A DNA stretch of 64,000 nucleotides, from positions 83,283,959-83,347,958 of the forward strand of contig NC_080579.1 in the NCBI RefSeq assembly GCF_029962835.1. Direction: 5' to 3'. A model generated the notes under the pieces. It ran no database searches. It worked only from the letters and a program-made list of their open reading frames with translations, and was not told where the DNA came from. The translations under genes and the position numbers were made by a program. Positions 12,722-24,384 of this stretch are shown here, in pieces. Source of the DNA: Magnolia sinica. Lineage: Eukaryota; Streptophyta; Magnoliopsida; Magnoliales; Magnoliaceae. The first letter of the stretch is position 1; each line of letters begins with the position of its first letter.

Positions 12722-13297
12722 TTAGTACGCACTAATGTTGTGAAACTGTGACCTCCTTGAAGGAATATCATACCAATTGAATAGAAAGTCATTAATCCCT
12801 ACACTAATCAATATTAGTGTATTACTAATTATGTTATTAGCCTCTTGATCACCTACAATCAACTTAAGCTTATTTATATAGTTCTTAAATATCGAAAGCT
12901 GCTGCGACACCGGTATCATGTCTGACGCTACCATGGCCGGGCCATCGATACCGGAACCCACCGACGTGAAGCTAACACCAGTATTGATCCCATCATCCAA
13001 TAGTAATAGATTCAAGAATGGTGGTAGTGATTTCTTGATACCCAGCTCAGACACTAGCATATCCGGCATCAGTCGTCTGTCCGAGAAGTGGCTCATGACC
13101 TCATAATTAGGTTAATCCACATAGTACGGTGAGTGATCAACCTTCAATAATGTATTAATGTAGTTGTTGTTGTCGGTGTTGACCGTTAAATCACCAAAGA
13201 TCAGAACGACGGAAAACTTTGATGGCGAAGTATCGAGGTCGTGACATGCAATGATGGCGATACAGAACAGGAGGATGGAGAAGAAAATTCTGGCCAT
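12722..13297 (-). pseudogene. GDSL esterase/lipase 5' fragment, copy 1
   Basis: Read on the minus strand from the ATG at 13297, the frame gives a signal-peptide-like start (MARIFFSILLFCIAIIACHD). It then shows the SGNH/GDSL block I region as VVLIFGDLTVN, the NNNYINTL motif, HFSDRRLMPDML, GVSFTSVGSG (block II) and VGINDFLFNWYD (the GxND of block III). The family uses the Ser of GDS as nucleophile; here it is Leu. An in-frame TAA at about 13112 interrupts the frame, which then continues in register to 12722. The C-terminal block with the Asp and His of the triad is absent. Plant GDSL proteins are usually about 350 residues and secreted; about 190 remain. It is clearly a dead partial copy, one of three in tandem. 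Confidence 0.88.
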
Positions 13298-13814
13298 TGT
13301 TATTTTATGGGTATTTGAAAGCTGGTATGGGCTTTTATTTATAGTGTTTGTTTCATGTTGTCTATAAATTGGGACACAGATTTCCTGCGTAAGGATGCTG
13401 AGTGGCGTTCACCGTGATGTTTTTGAGAAATCCACCCTGTCCATCAGTTTTAGTAGCTTATTTTAGGACGTGTGACAAAAATGAAGTGTATCCAAAACTT
13501 AACTAGGCCATATAAGAGGAATTTCACTTCATCCCATTAGAAATGACCTTATAAATGGTTTGGATAGCATATAAACATCAAGGTGGGGCAGTTATGTAAT
13601 TATTATTACTAGATTGTTAATTTGTTATTATTATTATTAAGTTTTATATTAAATTTTATTGTTAAATTGTTATTCTTAAATTATATATATTACATTTTAA
13701 AAGTAAATTATACATTAGATTTTTTTCTATTAAATTGTTAGTTGTGTGATTGTTATCGTTAGATTGTTAATTTGTTATTATTATTGTTAGGTTGTATATT
13801 ATATTTTTATTGTT
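13298..13814. repeat. Duplicated upstream block with MITE and AT-rich minisatellite
   Basis: Sequence upstream of GDSL copy 1 ('ttattttatgggtatttga', 'cttttatttatagtgtttg', then the 'gagaaatccaccctgtcc' MITE words and 'gaaatgaccttataaa') is repeated upstream of copy 3 at about 14705-15090. From 13610 the DNA becomes repeats of 'attgttaatttgttattattatt' and 'attagatttttattg'. Confidence 0.75.
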
Positions 13815-14188
13815 ACCGTGGTTAAGTCATTGATACCAAAACCCGCAGACACAAAGCTAACATCGGTATTAATTTCATCATCCGATAGCAATAGATTCAA
13901 GAATGGCGATAACGATTTTTTGATGCCCAACTTGGACACTAACATATCGAGCATCAGTCGTCCATCTGAGAAGTGGCTCGTAGCCTCATAATCATGCTAA
14001 TTCACACCATACGGCGAGTAATCAACCTTCAATAATGTATCAATATAGTTGTTGTTGCTAATGTCGACAATAAAATTGTCGAAAATCAGAACAACGAGGA
14101 ACTTTGGTGACAAAGTATTATAGTCATGGCATGCAATGATAGTAATGTACACGTATGAAAGGAGGATGGAGAAGAAAATTCTCGTCAT
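13815..14188 (-). pseudogene. GDSL esterase/lipase 5' fragment, copy 2
   Basis: From the ATG at 14188 the frame reads MTRIFFSILLSYVYITIIAC, then VVLIFDNFIVDISNNNYID, then YSPYGVN followed by an in-frame stop. It continues HFSDGRLMLDMLVSKLGIKK up to a GFGINDLTTV stretch near 13815, where homology gives way to AT-rich repeats. The block I nucleophile motif GDS has become DNF, so the product could not be a working esterase. The stop falls within a residue of the stop in copy 1, so the two copies either share it by descent or were hit twice. About 120 codons of a roughly 350-codon gene remain. Confidence 0.85.
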
Positions 14189-14339
14189 TGTTATTGTATG
14201 AGTATTGGAGAGCTGGTATTTTATTTATAGTATTTGAATTATGCAGTGGGTATAAGTGTTGAATTTAGAAAGTGATTGGCTACGGACGCGAATTGCATCC
14301 TACTCCCACCTGAATGGTAATCCGTCTGAGTAGAGCTTT

Positions 14340-14530
14340 GTGGGGCCTACTATAATATATTTATCTACACCATTCATCACTTTCTTCAGATCATTTTAAT
14401 GTATGATCCTAAAAATGAGGCAGGTCCACTCCTCTAGTGGACCACACTAAAGGAAATTGCGACAATAATGAAACCCATTGTTGAAATCTTTTTAAGGGTT
14501 ATCGTGATTTTTTTTACCATCCAACCTATT
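14340..14530. repeat. Foldback MITE half copy
   Basis: It contains 'ctactataatatatttatc', 'ttcagatcattttaatgtatga', 'aaaaatgaggcaggtccac' and 'gtggaccacac', the left half of the window-wide family, inserted between GDSL copies 2 and 3. Confidence 0.55.
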
Positions 14531-14550
14531 CGCTACAGTCCGAGTCCAAT

Positions 14551-14703
14551 TAGCCTCATAATCAGGGTCATCTACACCGTATGACGGGTGATCAGTCTTC
14601 AACAATGCATCAATGTAGTTGTTATTTCCGGTGTCTACCATCGAATCGCCAAACTCAGAACGACAGGAATGAAAAGAAGGATGGAGAGAAAGATTCTAAC
14701 CAT
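14551..14703 (-). pseudogene. GDSL esterase/lipase 5' fragment, copy 3
   Basis: The ATG equivalent is at 14703 (CAT 14701-14703). After a frameshift the minus strand reads FGDSMVDTGNNNYIDALLKT, then a DHPSYGVDDPDYEA stretch ending near 14551. This copy keeps the GDS nucleophile motif and lacks the stop seen at this place in copies 1 and 2, so it is closest to the parent gene. It has lost one frame upstream and everything downstream of about residue 60. Adjacent upstream sequence is shared with copy 1. Confidence 0.78.
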
Positions 14704-14704
14704 T

Positions 14705-15529
14705 GTTATTTTATGGATATTTAAGGGCTGGTATGGACTTTTATTTATAATGTTTGGTTCATTCCGTCTATAACTTGGGACGCATATTTCTTACGAAGTT
14801 CCTACACGAGGATTCTAGGTGGAGTTCATCGTGATATTTTTTAGAAATCCATCCCATCCATTAGTTTTAGTAGCTCATTTTAGAATGTGACAAAAAATGA
14901 AGTGTATCCAAAACTTAATTGGGACATACAAGAGGAAATACCAGGAATTCAATGAGCACCATTGAAGCATTCTTATGATCATAAAAGTTTTATATCAAGT
15001 TATCTTTTTAATGTTTTCACTTCATCCCATTAGAAATGACCTTATAAACGGTTTGGACAGCATATAAACATCAAGGTGGAGCAGTTATGTGATTATTATT
15101 ACTATATTGTTAATTTGTTATTATTATTGTTATGTTATATATTAGATTTTTATTGTTAAATTGTTATTCTTAAATTGTATATATATTAGATTTTTAAGTA
15201 AATCATGTATTAGATTTTTTTTATTAAATTGTTAATTTGTTATTGTTATTGTTAGGTAGTATATTAGATTTTTATTTTTAAATTATATATATATATTAGA
15301 TTTTTAAAATAAATTATATATTAAATTTGTTTCTATTAAATTATTAGTTGTATGATTGTTATTGTTGGATTGTTAATTTATTCTTATTATTTTTAAGTTG
15401 TATATTACATTTTTATTATTAAATTATATGTTAGATTTTTACTATTAAATTATTAGTTATATGATTGTTATTGTTAGATTGTTAATTTGTTATTACTATT
15501 GTTATGTTATGTATTAAAGTTTTATTGTT

Positions 15530-15608
<79 letters not shown>

Positions 15609-15850
15609 TTTTTAATGTTAAATTGTATGTTAAATTTTTATTATTAAATTGTTAATTATGTGATTGCTATTATTAAATTGTTAATTTGTTATTGTTATAG
15701 TTAGATTATATATTAGATTTTTATTGTTAGACTATTATTGTTGTTATGAGATTGTATATTAGATTTTTATTATTAGATTGTTCTTGTTATTGTTAGGTTG
15801 TATATCAAATTTTCATTAATTGTTAAATTGGTTAAATTGATTTTTTTAAT
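14705..15850. repeat. Second copy of upstream block plus AT-rich minisatellite and TA tract
   Basis: 14705-15090 repeats the block found at 13298-13600. 15090-15850 is an irregular tandem array of 'attgttaatttgttattattgttag', 'ttgtatattagatttttattg' and 'aaattgttagttgtatgattgttatt' units. It is interrupted at about 15533-15604 by a TA microsatellite. No coding potential. Confidence 0.75.
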
Positions 15851-18490
15851 TGTTATAGTATAGGATAATTAATTACCCATTCTCCTATACTCAATTGAGA
15901 ATTTTTATATTTTCAGTCAATGATATAGTGTGTTTTTTTTACGCTTAAAAATTCTCAAATTATCTCATTTTTTTTACAGTTCAAGATTGTATAGATTGAA
16001 ATGCTTTCATTTGTTCTAATTTAAATACATATGTTTGTTTCGACTCGTCTTCCTTTTCTCTATAGATATATTTCTTACATTTATTTATCCACACTTTGTA
16101 TTGATACTTAATATGAGAATCAAATACATGATCAATATTTTTATAGAAATAAGGGGAGATGCTGTCAGAATTTTGACATGACATTTCAATTATAAAATAA
16201 ATGAATTACAATCTATCCAACCTTAAATGGGTAACTGATTTAGATAGTTAGACAAGTATAGCATGTATGAAAGCATTACAACATATGTAGTGTAAATGAT
16301 TTATTTTCATAATATCCAAATTCTCACTCCTTAAATCCCACTCTGCTATAAGTTAACACTACTTTGTTATGATAAATATATAAAATTAATTTCTTATCTT
16401 TATATTTATAAATAACTAGTTAGAAAGTCTCATGTACCTCTAATATCAATGCATCAACCACATCTTCTCTTATTATGGAGGATGAAATGTCTTCAACTTA
16501 AACCAAAGGAAAAAAAATATCAGCAGTAGAATAACTTTGAAGAAGTCGTACTTAATGATATGATGAAGATTATGTGTTCGTTGTAAATTATTATACACTA
16601 AAAATCATGAGGAGGAAAATACTCATTTAAATAGATATAGGTAACGTTGTTGAAATAAATCAAAAATTTCAATTCCAGACCAACAATTGCTTTCATTTAT
16701 CAAGATTAAAAGGCACGACTCTTAACGTATATTTTTCACTCATAAGAATGACAAAGAAAAGTTGAAAGTATAGTATACAAAATTATTAATTATTGAAGAA
16801 AAATTATTTAGAATGATAAAGAGTAAAGTTTTCATAAAATATAGTAAATTCTTTAATTATCAAGTTAAGAAGACCTCCCGCATCACTGTAATAATTGAAG
16901 CTCACTTTCACTAAAAATAATATAGGGAGTAAGGTTGTGAGCAAGTATCGAAGCTCACTTTCATAAAAAATAATTGAAGCATTAATTTATACACAAGATT
17001 GGTTGTATTTGGTTTGGGGAGGCAATACTTTTGATATTGAGGATAAGGATAAGGAAGAGATCAAATCTCAAGAGGAAACTGCACCTGCAACAACATCAAC
17101 ATGAAGGAGGTTATAAATTATTATTAATATACTAAAAATGGTGTACTGTATATTTGAATATATTACATATACGAAGAAATGCAATCACTTTTATTTTATT
17201 TTCTTTATATAATATTAGTACCCTGATTTGTCAATAATTTATCTTTAAGTTGGTATAGAGAGACTTTTAGGCTCTGTCTTTTCAACCAGCACTCATGTCG
17301 GTCTAATTGACCTATGGATAGTAGCAAACAGACTGAGTTTTTGTTCTGTCGGTCTGACCAATAGGATTATCGGTTCCTGTCAGTAGGACTAACAGAACAC
17401 AGTCGGTCTGACCAACAGACTCCAACCGTCACCGATCTAGTAATATCCATTTCACATAATAGACTGTTTATTTTCATTATTGTTTTTGTTTATTATATTA
17501 TAGACTTTTGTTTAGCTTTTACATCGAGTTGTTACTTCTATTTTTTATTTTTTTCTAATTATATCAAAATACTAACTTTTAAAACATGAAGTATAGATAT
17601 GTCATCGTCTGACTCATTACTCGACATTTAGGACTACGGTTCCCAAGTCCATTTCCCAAGGTCCAAAAAAATGAAGATTATGTATCATTTATATAGGACA
17701 AAGTTTTTTAACAAAACTAATCAACTTAGGTCACCAATATATCGAGGTGAAGATGTAAAACCGTGTCCTAAAGCCCTAAAGGAGATCCAACTTATTTTTC
17801 AGGCTATTTTAAATTCAAATTAAAAGCCTTTAACCCTATCCAAACCTTCCATAAGAGTTTTAATGGGCAAAAATTCTAATACACAAAAAATAAGGAGTTA
17901 GAGAACTACCATGGAAAAGTAAGAAGAGCAAGTCAGATTATTAGAATTGGAAAAAGAGCAATTACAACTCGCCTTAAAACGTAGTATGGAATAGGCTTTT
18001 AGATATCATCGATGTCCTCTAAGACAACATGATACCAAAGTAGAATCGAACACAAGCAAAAAAAAAAAAGAGTGATAAACCAAGTTTCTCTTCCATGTTG
18101 GTGTATTTTATACGGTGTTGGGTACTCCATATAAATATACTCATAAAGAAAACTTGAAAAATCTAGTTTAAACTCTTATAACTATATAAGAGCATGATAA
18201 TAATAATAATAATAATAATAACTCTCTCCACATTATGATTCAAGAGAGATGAATGAGTATCTATATGGAGATTTAGATAGCAGCTCAAACTAGATAAACG
18301 AATCTCTTGTTGTAAAAAAAGACAAACACATCTAAGGATGGATTAACAACAAAAGTAATGGATCTGATTCAGGTGCGGGAGGTAACTATCATGGACACGA
18401 CTATGGTTATATGCCAAGAAAGCACTCCTCATATGAAAGATATTAACTTGATGTTGTGAATACTGTGAGTTTGTACTATTTTTACTTTTG
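15851..18490 (+). other. AT-rich region with a decayed coding remnant near 17.9-18.45 kb
   Basis: Most of this stretch is non-coding. Near 17905-17990 the plus strand reads a short acidic/Gln-rich helix-like stretch (EEQVRLLELEKEQLQLALKR). Near 18370-18450 it reads a Gly/Tyr/His-rich tail (GGNYHGHDYGYMPRKHSSYE) before a stop. The pieces lie in different frames with stops between. They resemble the C-terminal part of a decayed transposase gene, but I cannot name the family with confidence. An (AAT)n tract lies at about 18196-18221. Confidence 0.25.
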
Positions 18491-18529
18491 CCATTTGTAG
18501 GTCATCTTTGATTTGCATTGGATCATTTT

Positions 18530-18670
18530 ATGTACAAACTCGAACTCAAAAGTTAAAACTCAAACTTGGCTCAGCTCAAGCTATCGGCCGAACTAAGCGG
18601 AGCTATCCAATACAACTTGAGGATCGAGCTGAGCTGAACTCAAGCCAAGGTAAGCTGATGGCCGTCCATT
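18530..18670. repeat. Fragment of GAGCT-rich hAT-like MITE family
   Basis: Words such as 'ttggctcagctcaagct', 'gatcgagctgagctgaact' and 'aagccaaggtaagctga' match the style of the element at 6191-7242. Ends are not defined. Confidence 0.35.
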
Positions 18671-19094
18671 AAGTCCAGAATATATTTCATAATCTATGAT
18701 TCAAAATTCACACTGATCGGATGATCCAATCGACCTTGATTTGGCCATATTTCTACAGCCATCCTTTCTTCCAAGCCATGGATGGGATGGTTGCAACTGC
18801 CTTACGAAAGTAATTCTTTAGAATCATAAGCAATCCAAGATGATCCTGACAAATAAATGGATCAAATTATGATTTCGACTATTTTTTGTGTAACTGATCT
18901 TGACCGGTCATACTGAAGACCATCGATCAAACAGTTAATATTTGTCACATAAGTGTGTTATTTCAATGATAGCCCAAAAAATGTTCTCTGGACATAATGA
19001 ACTGTCTGGATCAATGGATTGTGCCTTCTAAATATCGCAATGCAACAAGGAGCCCTATACCTTATGGAAGCAGATTGGGTGGTGACCCCAACAC

Positions 19095-19495
19095 CACCCA
19101 GCGCTGTGTGGCCCAACGTAATATATCTGTTTCATATCCATGCTGTCCATCCGTTTTTCCATGTCATTTTAAGGCATGAAATAAAAATAAAGCAGATCTT
19201 AAGCTCAAGTGGACCACACCACGTGAAACAATGGGGTAACGACACTTACAGTTGAAACCTTCCTAGGGACCACCGTAGTGTTTATTTGCCATCCAACCTG
19301 TTGATAAGGTCACACGGACCTGGAGAAAGGGAAAACACAAATATCAGTTTGATCCAAAACTTTTGTGGCCTCTCAGAAGTTTTTAATGGTGGCCCCTTAG
19401 GTTTTTTGTTTGCTTCATTTTTAGGCTCATTCCCTAAATTTAGATGGAAAGACGGATGGACGGCGTGGATAAAACACATACTTACTGTGGGCCCC
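19095..19495. repeat. Foldback MITE copy next to the CACTA left end
   Basis: It runs from 'gctgtgtggcccaacgtaat' and 'ccatgctgtccatccg' to 'ggatggacggcgtggataaa' and 'acatacttactgtgggcccc', and the halves are inverted relatives. The CACTA element at 19533 inserted just to its right. Confidence 0.7.
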
Positions 19496-19544
19496 AACAA
19501 GCACCCATCCGCTTCCGTAACTTATATAGTGACACTACAAGAAA

Positions 19545-19975
19545 AGGGGGCTTTAGCCTCGTTTCAAAATTGAGGCTAAAAAGGTTAAAAACTGAGGCTA
19601 AAGCCTTTGGCCTCAGTTTTGCCACAGTTATCCAAACCGAGGTTGAAACCCCCGTGGGTAAAGGCTTTAGCCTCAGTTTTAGCAACCGATGCTAAAATGA
19701 CTTTTATAGCCTCGGTTCTCCAAGTGAGGCTAAATAACCTTTTTAGCTTCAATTTTCTCGAAATGAGGTTAAATCAAAATTTTAGCCTCCATTGTTTCAA
19801 ACTGAGACTAAATCCAAATTTTAGCCTCGGGTTGCCTCCAATTGAAGCTAAATCTATTTTTAACCTCGGTTCTCAACAACCGAGGCTAAAGCCTTTAGCC
19901 ACGGGAATTTCAGCCTTGGTTCTCAACAACCGAGGCTAAATCCAAGCCTCGGTTACAAATTGAGGCTAAAAATGT
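19545..19975. repeat. Left subterminal repeat array of the outer CACTA element
   Basis: About a dozen imperfect, partly inverted copies of the word pair 'gcctcggttctc...aaccgaggctaaa' are spaced at roughly 30-50 bases. The same motif fills the other end (38937-40072). Such short repeated motifs near the ends bind the transposase in En/Spm. Confidence 0.88.
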
Positions 19976-20630
19976 TTAATTTTAAAAAATATTTATTTAA
20001 ACTACTAATCTATTCATTCAATCCACTCATGAAACAATCAATCATGAAAGCCATAATACCAACAAAATAGTTAACAACTCAATCAAACAATCAATCTCAC
20101 TTGTTTACTATTTAAAGTTTTCAAAACAAACTCAATCAAACTATTACACAACATTAGGTTCCACAAATAATACAAAGTCACAACGCAAGATTTGGGTATG
20201 ACTTTTGCTTGGCTGATGAACAACTACAGCTTGTTCGGTTGTCTGAAAGCATCTGCAAAGAAGAAGAACTCGCCATTAGCAATAATTTTTTGTGCGACTG
20301 TCCATGTGTCAAATGAACACAACTCCTCGTGCTATCTTCCCTATTACAACTCGAGAAAGTGACTGAAACCAAAAACAAAAACAGAAATAACTCTGCTTTT
20401 AACCTGTTGGAACATCAGGTTAATGGAATCTTGGCAACGGTGCGTCTTCTTTGACTGGAGAAATCGCCACCCCAAAAACATTTTCTGTTCCAAATCTCAC
20501 AATCCGGATTATGGGTCATTTATGATGTGAATCATTTTTTTACAACACAAAATTATGGTTTACAATCTTATAGTGGATTAAGTAGTAATTTACATTAAAA
20601 TTAAAATGTATGATCTATGCTGCACGATCA
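19976..20630. other. No gene seen, inside outer CACTA
   Basis: AT-rich sequence without recognisable coding. A 66-codon minus-strand ORF at 20178-20378 shows no homology I can name. Confidence 0.4.
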
Positions 20631-20634
20631 CAAA

Positions 20635-21335
20635 CATCTCACCTCATATAGGGATAGATGGGTATGGAAATCTAGTAAGACTGGAGCTTATACAGTGAGA
20701 TTCTTCTACCTGATGCTTCATGATCCCCAGTTGCAATCTCACAAGGATCTGATCCAGTACATTTGGAAGTTCCCAGATCCACCCTGAGTTGGTGGCTTTT
20801 GGTTGGTTTTCTGGCAAAAACAAGATACTAATGCTTGAAAACTTGAGGAAGAGACATGATAATACCTAACAGATGCATCCTTTGCCAAAAAATGAGGAAA
20901 ATGTGGTTCATCTGTTCTTACACTTCACATATTCCAGGAAAGTGTGGACAGGTTCTTTGAGCTACTGGAGGTTTGCTGGGCCATGCCTAGGAAATTTGCG
21001 GAGTTGTTGGCAATGTGGCACTTCACTAGGAAGGGTAGGAAGAAAAGGAAGATATGGTGCTTGGTGCTTTTGTGCATCACTTGGTTGATTTGGTTGGGTC
21101 ATAATGGCGGGATTTTCAATGATAAATCCTTATGTCCAAATCAAGCATTTCATAAGGCTAAATGGTTGGTTATGGAACAGGCCAAGCCGGATGCTGCATT
21201 TAGTAGGAGCCAGATAGAAGCCTTTTAGGGCAGCTGGAGGATTCCTCTTCTTTGTATTAGCCAGATAACTTCCCATGATCCCATCATCCATTTTGTTTCC
21301 CCTCTTAGTTTTCTTTTAATAAATATTCAGTTAAT
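20635..21335 (+). pseudogene. 5'-truncated LINE tail encoding a reverse-transcriptase zinc-binding domain
   Basis: Plus-strand frames read DRWVWKSSKTGAYTVRFFY, then KNEENVVHLFLHFTYSRKVW, then a long frame from 20944 with MDRFFELLEVCWAMPRKFAE, LVLLCITWLIWLGHNGGIF and CPNQAFHKAKWL. This is the zf-RVT domain found after the reverse transcriptase in plant L1-type LINEs (the H-x3-C / W..R.F pattern). Several frameshifts are present. A TAATAAATA signal-like stretch sits at about 21319. The reverse transcriptase and endonuclease are missing, as expected for a 5'-truncated insertion. It lies inside the outer CACTA element. Confidence 0.85.
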
Positions 21336-21528
21336 CGAACATGCAAGATTATAATAATAGCACCCATTATTTCATATGTAAATTACAATATCAATTTGGA
21401 TATATAACCTATATGAATACTTAGTAGTAAACTAGATTATGTATGCTCGGTAGTAATCTACATCATGTATAATTAGTAGTATGTACTGGAGCAACAGAGA
21501 AACTAGATTATGTATGCTCGGTAGTAAT

Positions 21529-22934
21529 CTCCAGTCATTGCTGTATCTGCTCGAAGTCTTCTTTGACTAAACAGAGAAACTAAAGATGTTACCAAAGTGA
21601 CTCCTGCTGAGGGTCCATCCTTAGGTACAACTCCTGCTGGAAAATGTATATGAATATGCTGATTCTCAAGCAAATTGATATCCCCAGCAGCTAAAAACTT
21701 AAGATCTGCTGCTTTTGCCCTTACCTACCAAATTAATGAACATTTAAAGAAATAAATTACATAAAATCCCAAACGTATATTTTTATTGAAAGATAAATCC
21801 CAAATGTATATAATAATCATTTGAAAAAGAAGCCTGCATGACACAACTACAGGCCTTAGCTAAAGAATCTTTCAAATTTTCCATAGCTAAAGAATCTTTG
21901 ATATTTTCCATACCTAAAGAATCTCCAAAAAATGATTCATTACATGCCTAATTCAATTCTTACTTGAATTTTGAACTCTCTAGACTAGTTTTTTTCTTTT
22001 TCTTTTTATTTTTTCTTTTTTGGGTCATGAATGAATGTCAGTTGAGGAATTTCATTTCTGATGAAGTCTGTCCTGAAACAAATAAGATACATCAGCAATG
22101 AGGATTTCTGAAATAGCCAATAGGACGAGGTCAAAACTGAACATGAAATTGAGACCACAAGCTAAAGGTTGCCTATCATGGAAACAAGGGATGCATGCAT
22201 GAGGAATGGGGTTGCCATTTAAAACCATGCTGGCATCTGTGACTCATAAGAACCGAACAATCCATGTCGGATAAGAAGAAATGAACAAAAATTACCCATG
22301 TTAGAGCTATTTGAGTAGATTCTTTGATAACATCACCAAGTTGGCCAGTGAGATGCAAATCACCCTTTCCCACCATTGATGTGGCCTCAACGAACTGGAC
22401 GTCTCCACCAAAGGAGGTCCAGACAAGCCCAACTGAAACTCCAGGAGTTGCCATACGTTCTGTAGTTTCTCTGTCATCAAACCTAGGAGGCTGCATACCA
22501 GTGTCAATACAGAATATATACCATCAGATTTGTTCACCATATGAATGAAAAAACATAAACTTGACACATTAGCATAAAGATAAAATTTCATAAAAGAGGT
22601 TCTTGACTAACAAGAAAAAAAGATATATTACCCCCAGTATCTTTTCCAGCATAGCCTCATCTACAACCAATGCTGGGGTACTCCTAAGAGCATTTGATAT
22701 TTCATGTCCGTTAACACCCATTGGAATGACTTCCATTTCAACTTCAGCACCATCTGCAAGTCTTGTATCAAGAAGTCATTCTGCCATCGGGTATACATCT
22801 TTGCTGACTGGAACTGCACATTCTTGCTCAGCAGCTTCGACAGCAGCTGCACAAGCCAGGGCAGCTAAGTTTCTCTCTAGATTTCGCACACCAGCTTCTC
22901 TAGTACATCTCTGAATCACAAGCTTCACCATATC
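21529..22934 (-). pseudogene. LON2: Captured fragment of a peroxisomal Lon protease gene (LON2-like), three exons
   Basis: Three minus-strand exons with consensus splice sites read in order. 22632-22934 (101 codons: DMVKLVIQRCTREAGVRNLE to VVDEAMLEKILG). 22296-22490 (65 codons: [20 protein letters not shown] to [15 protein letters not shown]). 21529-21724 (VRAKAADLKF to RRLRADTAMTG). This is the end of the AAA+ module and the start of the Lon proteolytic domain. LON2 processes and quality-controls peroxisomal proteins. The catalytic Ser in KDGPSAG is present, but the piece stops just before the catalytic-Lys segment. An in-frame TGA at 22776-22778 breaks the first exon. Introns are retained, so the copy arose at DNA level. 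The ATPase N-terminal part and the C-terminus are absent. Confidence 0.93.
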
Positions 22935-23630
22935 CTACAACAATCACAGCAAACATACATAGATCAGCGAGATTATATTAGCATCATTTTTTTTCCTAAT
23001 TTAGTAACATAGTCATCTGCAGACCAATGAAAAACTATTCCATGAAAGAAAATTGGCAGGCAATCCCTGAAAGAGTCGCAAACTACCAATAACATTCTAC
23101 TCCTAATGCCCTTTGACCCCATAACCAAGTATCCTATGCTAGCATGTACAGAGAGAACCTCAAACAGAGTATGCATGCACGCGCACATATTCTATTTAAA
23201 ATGTTAGCAAGTGCAAAAGAATGGGAAGCAGGAGAGGGTGCAATGAGGCTAAATACTCTACAGATATGCATGTAAGCACACACATTCATGGATACTGGAG
23301 ACAACTAACAGTTATCTTTCCTAAGATGTTGATGCATCTCTAACATGCCAACATGCCAAGTCTTTGTCCGTCCTCCTAAAAACCAAGCTAGGAAAGCAAG
23401 ATGTTGTGGCTGTTTCTTACCATGTAAAAGTTCTGACAGTCAACCAGAGTTGGTACCAGTTTTATTACAAAAAGCAGTATTAAAATTGTTCACTACTTTT
23501 CGATGTTAAAAAATATCAATGAGGCAACAATATTAAAATAGTTAACACCCAAAATCACATAAACAGTAACATGAACAGCTTTTGAACTTCATGAGCATTG
23601 TCAAAGAAAATGTGAAGGATGTAAACATAC
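22935..23630. other. Intron-like or intergenic sequence between captured fragments
   Basis: No exon was recognised between the LON2 and DUF21/CBS pieces. The minus-strand ORF at 22973-23188 has no homology I can name. Confidence 0.4.
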
Positions 23631-24300
23631 TCCCACAGTTCCACCATATTCATTTAGAACAATAGCCATATGAACCTTCCTATGCGGAACTCTCTCAATA
23701 GATTCCACACGGACATTGAATCTGTGATATCATCCAAATTTCGTCATTCATTTTGAAAAAAAAAAAAAAAAAAAGAAAAGAAAAAGAAAGAAGAGCTTTA
23801 TGGAAATTTATAACGCAAAAGTGCAGTATAGCAGTCTTCAGCATAATACGAGGCAGGGTAACGGTCTATTAGTTCATTAAGCGCTTCTAAGGATAAACAA
23901 TTATCACTTAGCATTAGATATAATGGATGCTCCATTCCGAATCTGTGATATAAAATAAAATTGCAAAAACAACTTTACAGATAGCATGTAGCGAGTTTCT
24001 CAACTACATAATTAAATGCAAATAAAAATTACCAGGTACAAAGTAGGTAGGCTTATGCGCAATTGCTCCCACAGTAGAACTTTCTAGTTTATCAACCTTC
24101 GAAAGCAGATTGATCAAATTGTCCCATGCCATAGAAAGAGTGGTAAACACTTACACTCCTAAACATATTGCAAGTAAGTCTCATGAGCACAAGTGAAAAA
24201 AAAAAAAATCAAAACCATAGTAGAACTGACCTTTTCAACATAATCTAGCATATCCATTACATATGCAATACCCACTATATTGTCAACACGCTTTTCTTCG
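23631..24300 (-). pseudogene. Captured fragment of a DUF21/CBS-domain membrane protein gene, three exons
   Basis: Minus-strand exons read in order. About 24231-24300: RVDNIVGIAYVMDMLDYVEK. 24033-24096: VDKLESSTVGAIAHKPTYFV plus one base. 23631-23721: SMSVWNLLREFRI, then, after a one-base deletion, VHMAIVLNEYGGTVG. Phases agree across both introns (P-G|AT-SMS restores Asp). This is the CBS-pair region of the plastid-type DUF21/CorC-HlyC-like family (Arabidopsis At1g55930 group), whose members carry DUF21 membrane segments, two CBS domains and a CorC_HlyC domain. Here only part of the CBS region remains. The third exon is 91 bases where 92 are needed. The left boundary of the first exon runs into a MITE near 24385. 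Confidence 0.86.
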
Positions 24301-24384
24301 GAATGGGTCTCACAAGTGACAAACCCACCAGACTTTTCTTCGAAAATCTTTCCCATGAACTTCTTGCCATGAGAGCTAGGTAGG

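Noticed and set aside
20873-21228. Overlapping ORFs as an independent host gene
   Set aside because: The content is the LINE zf-RVT domain with frameshifts. It is a retroelement tail.
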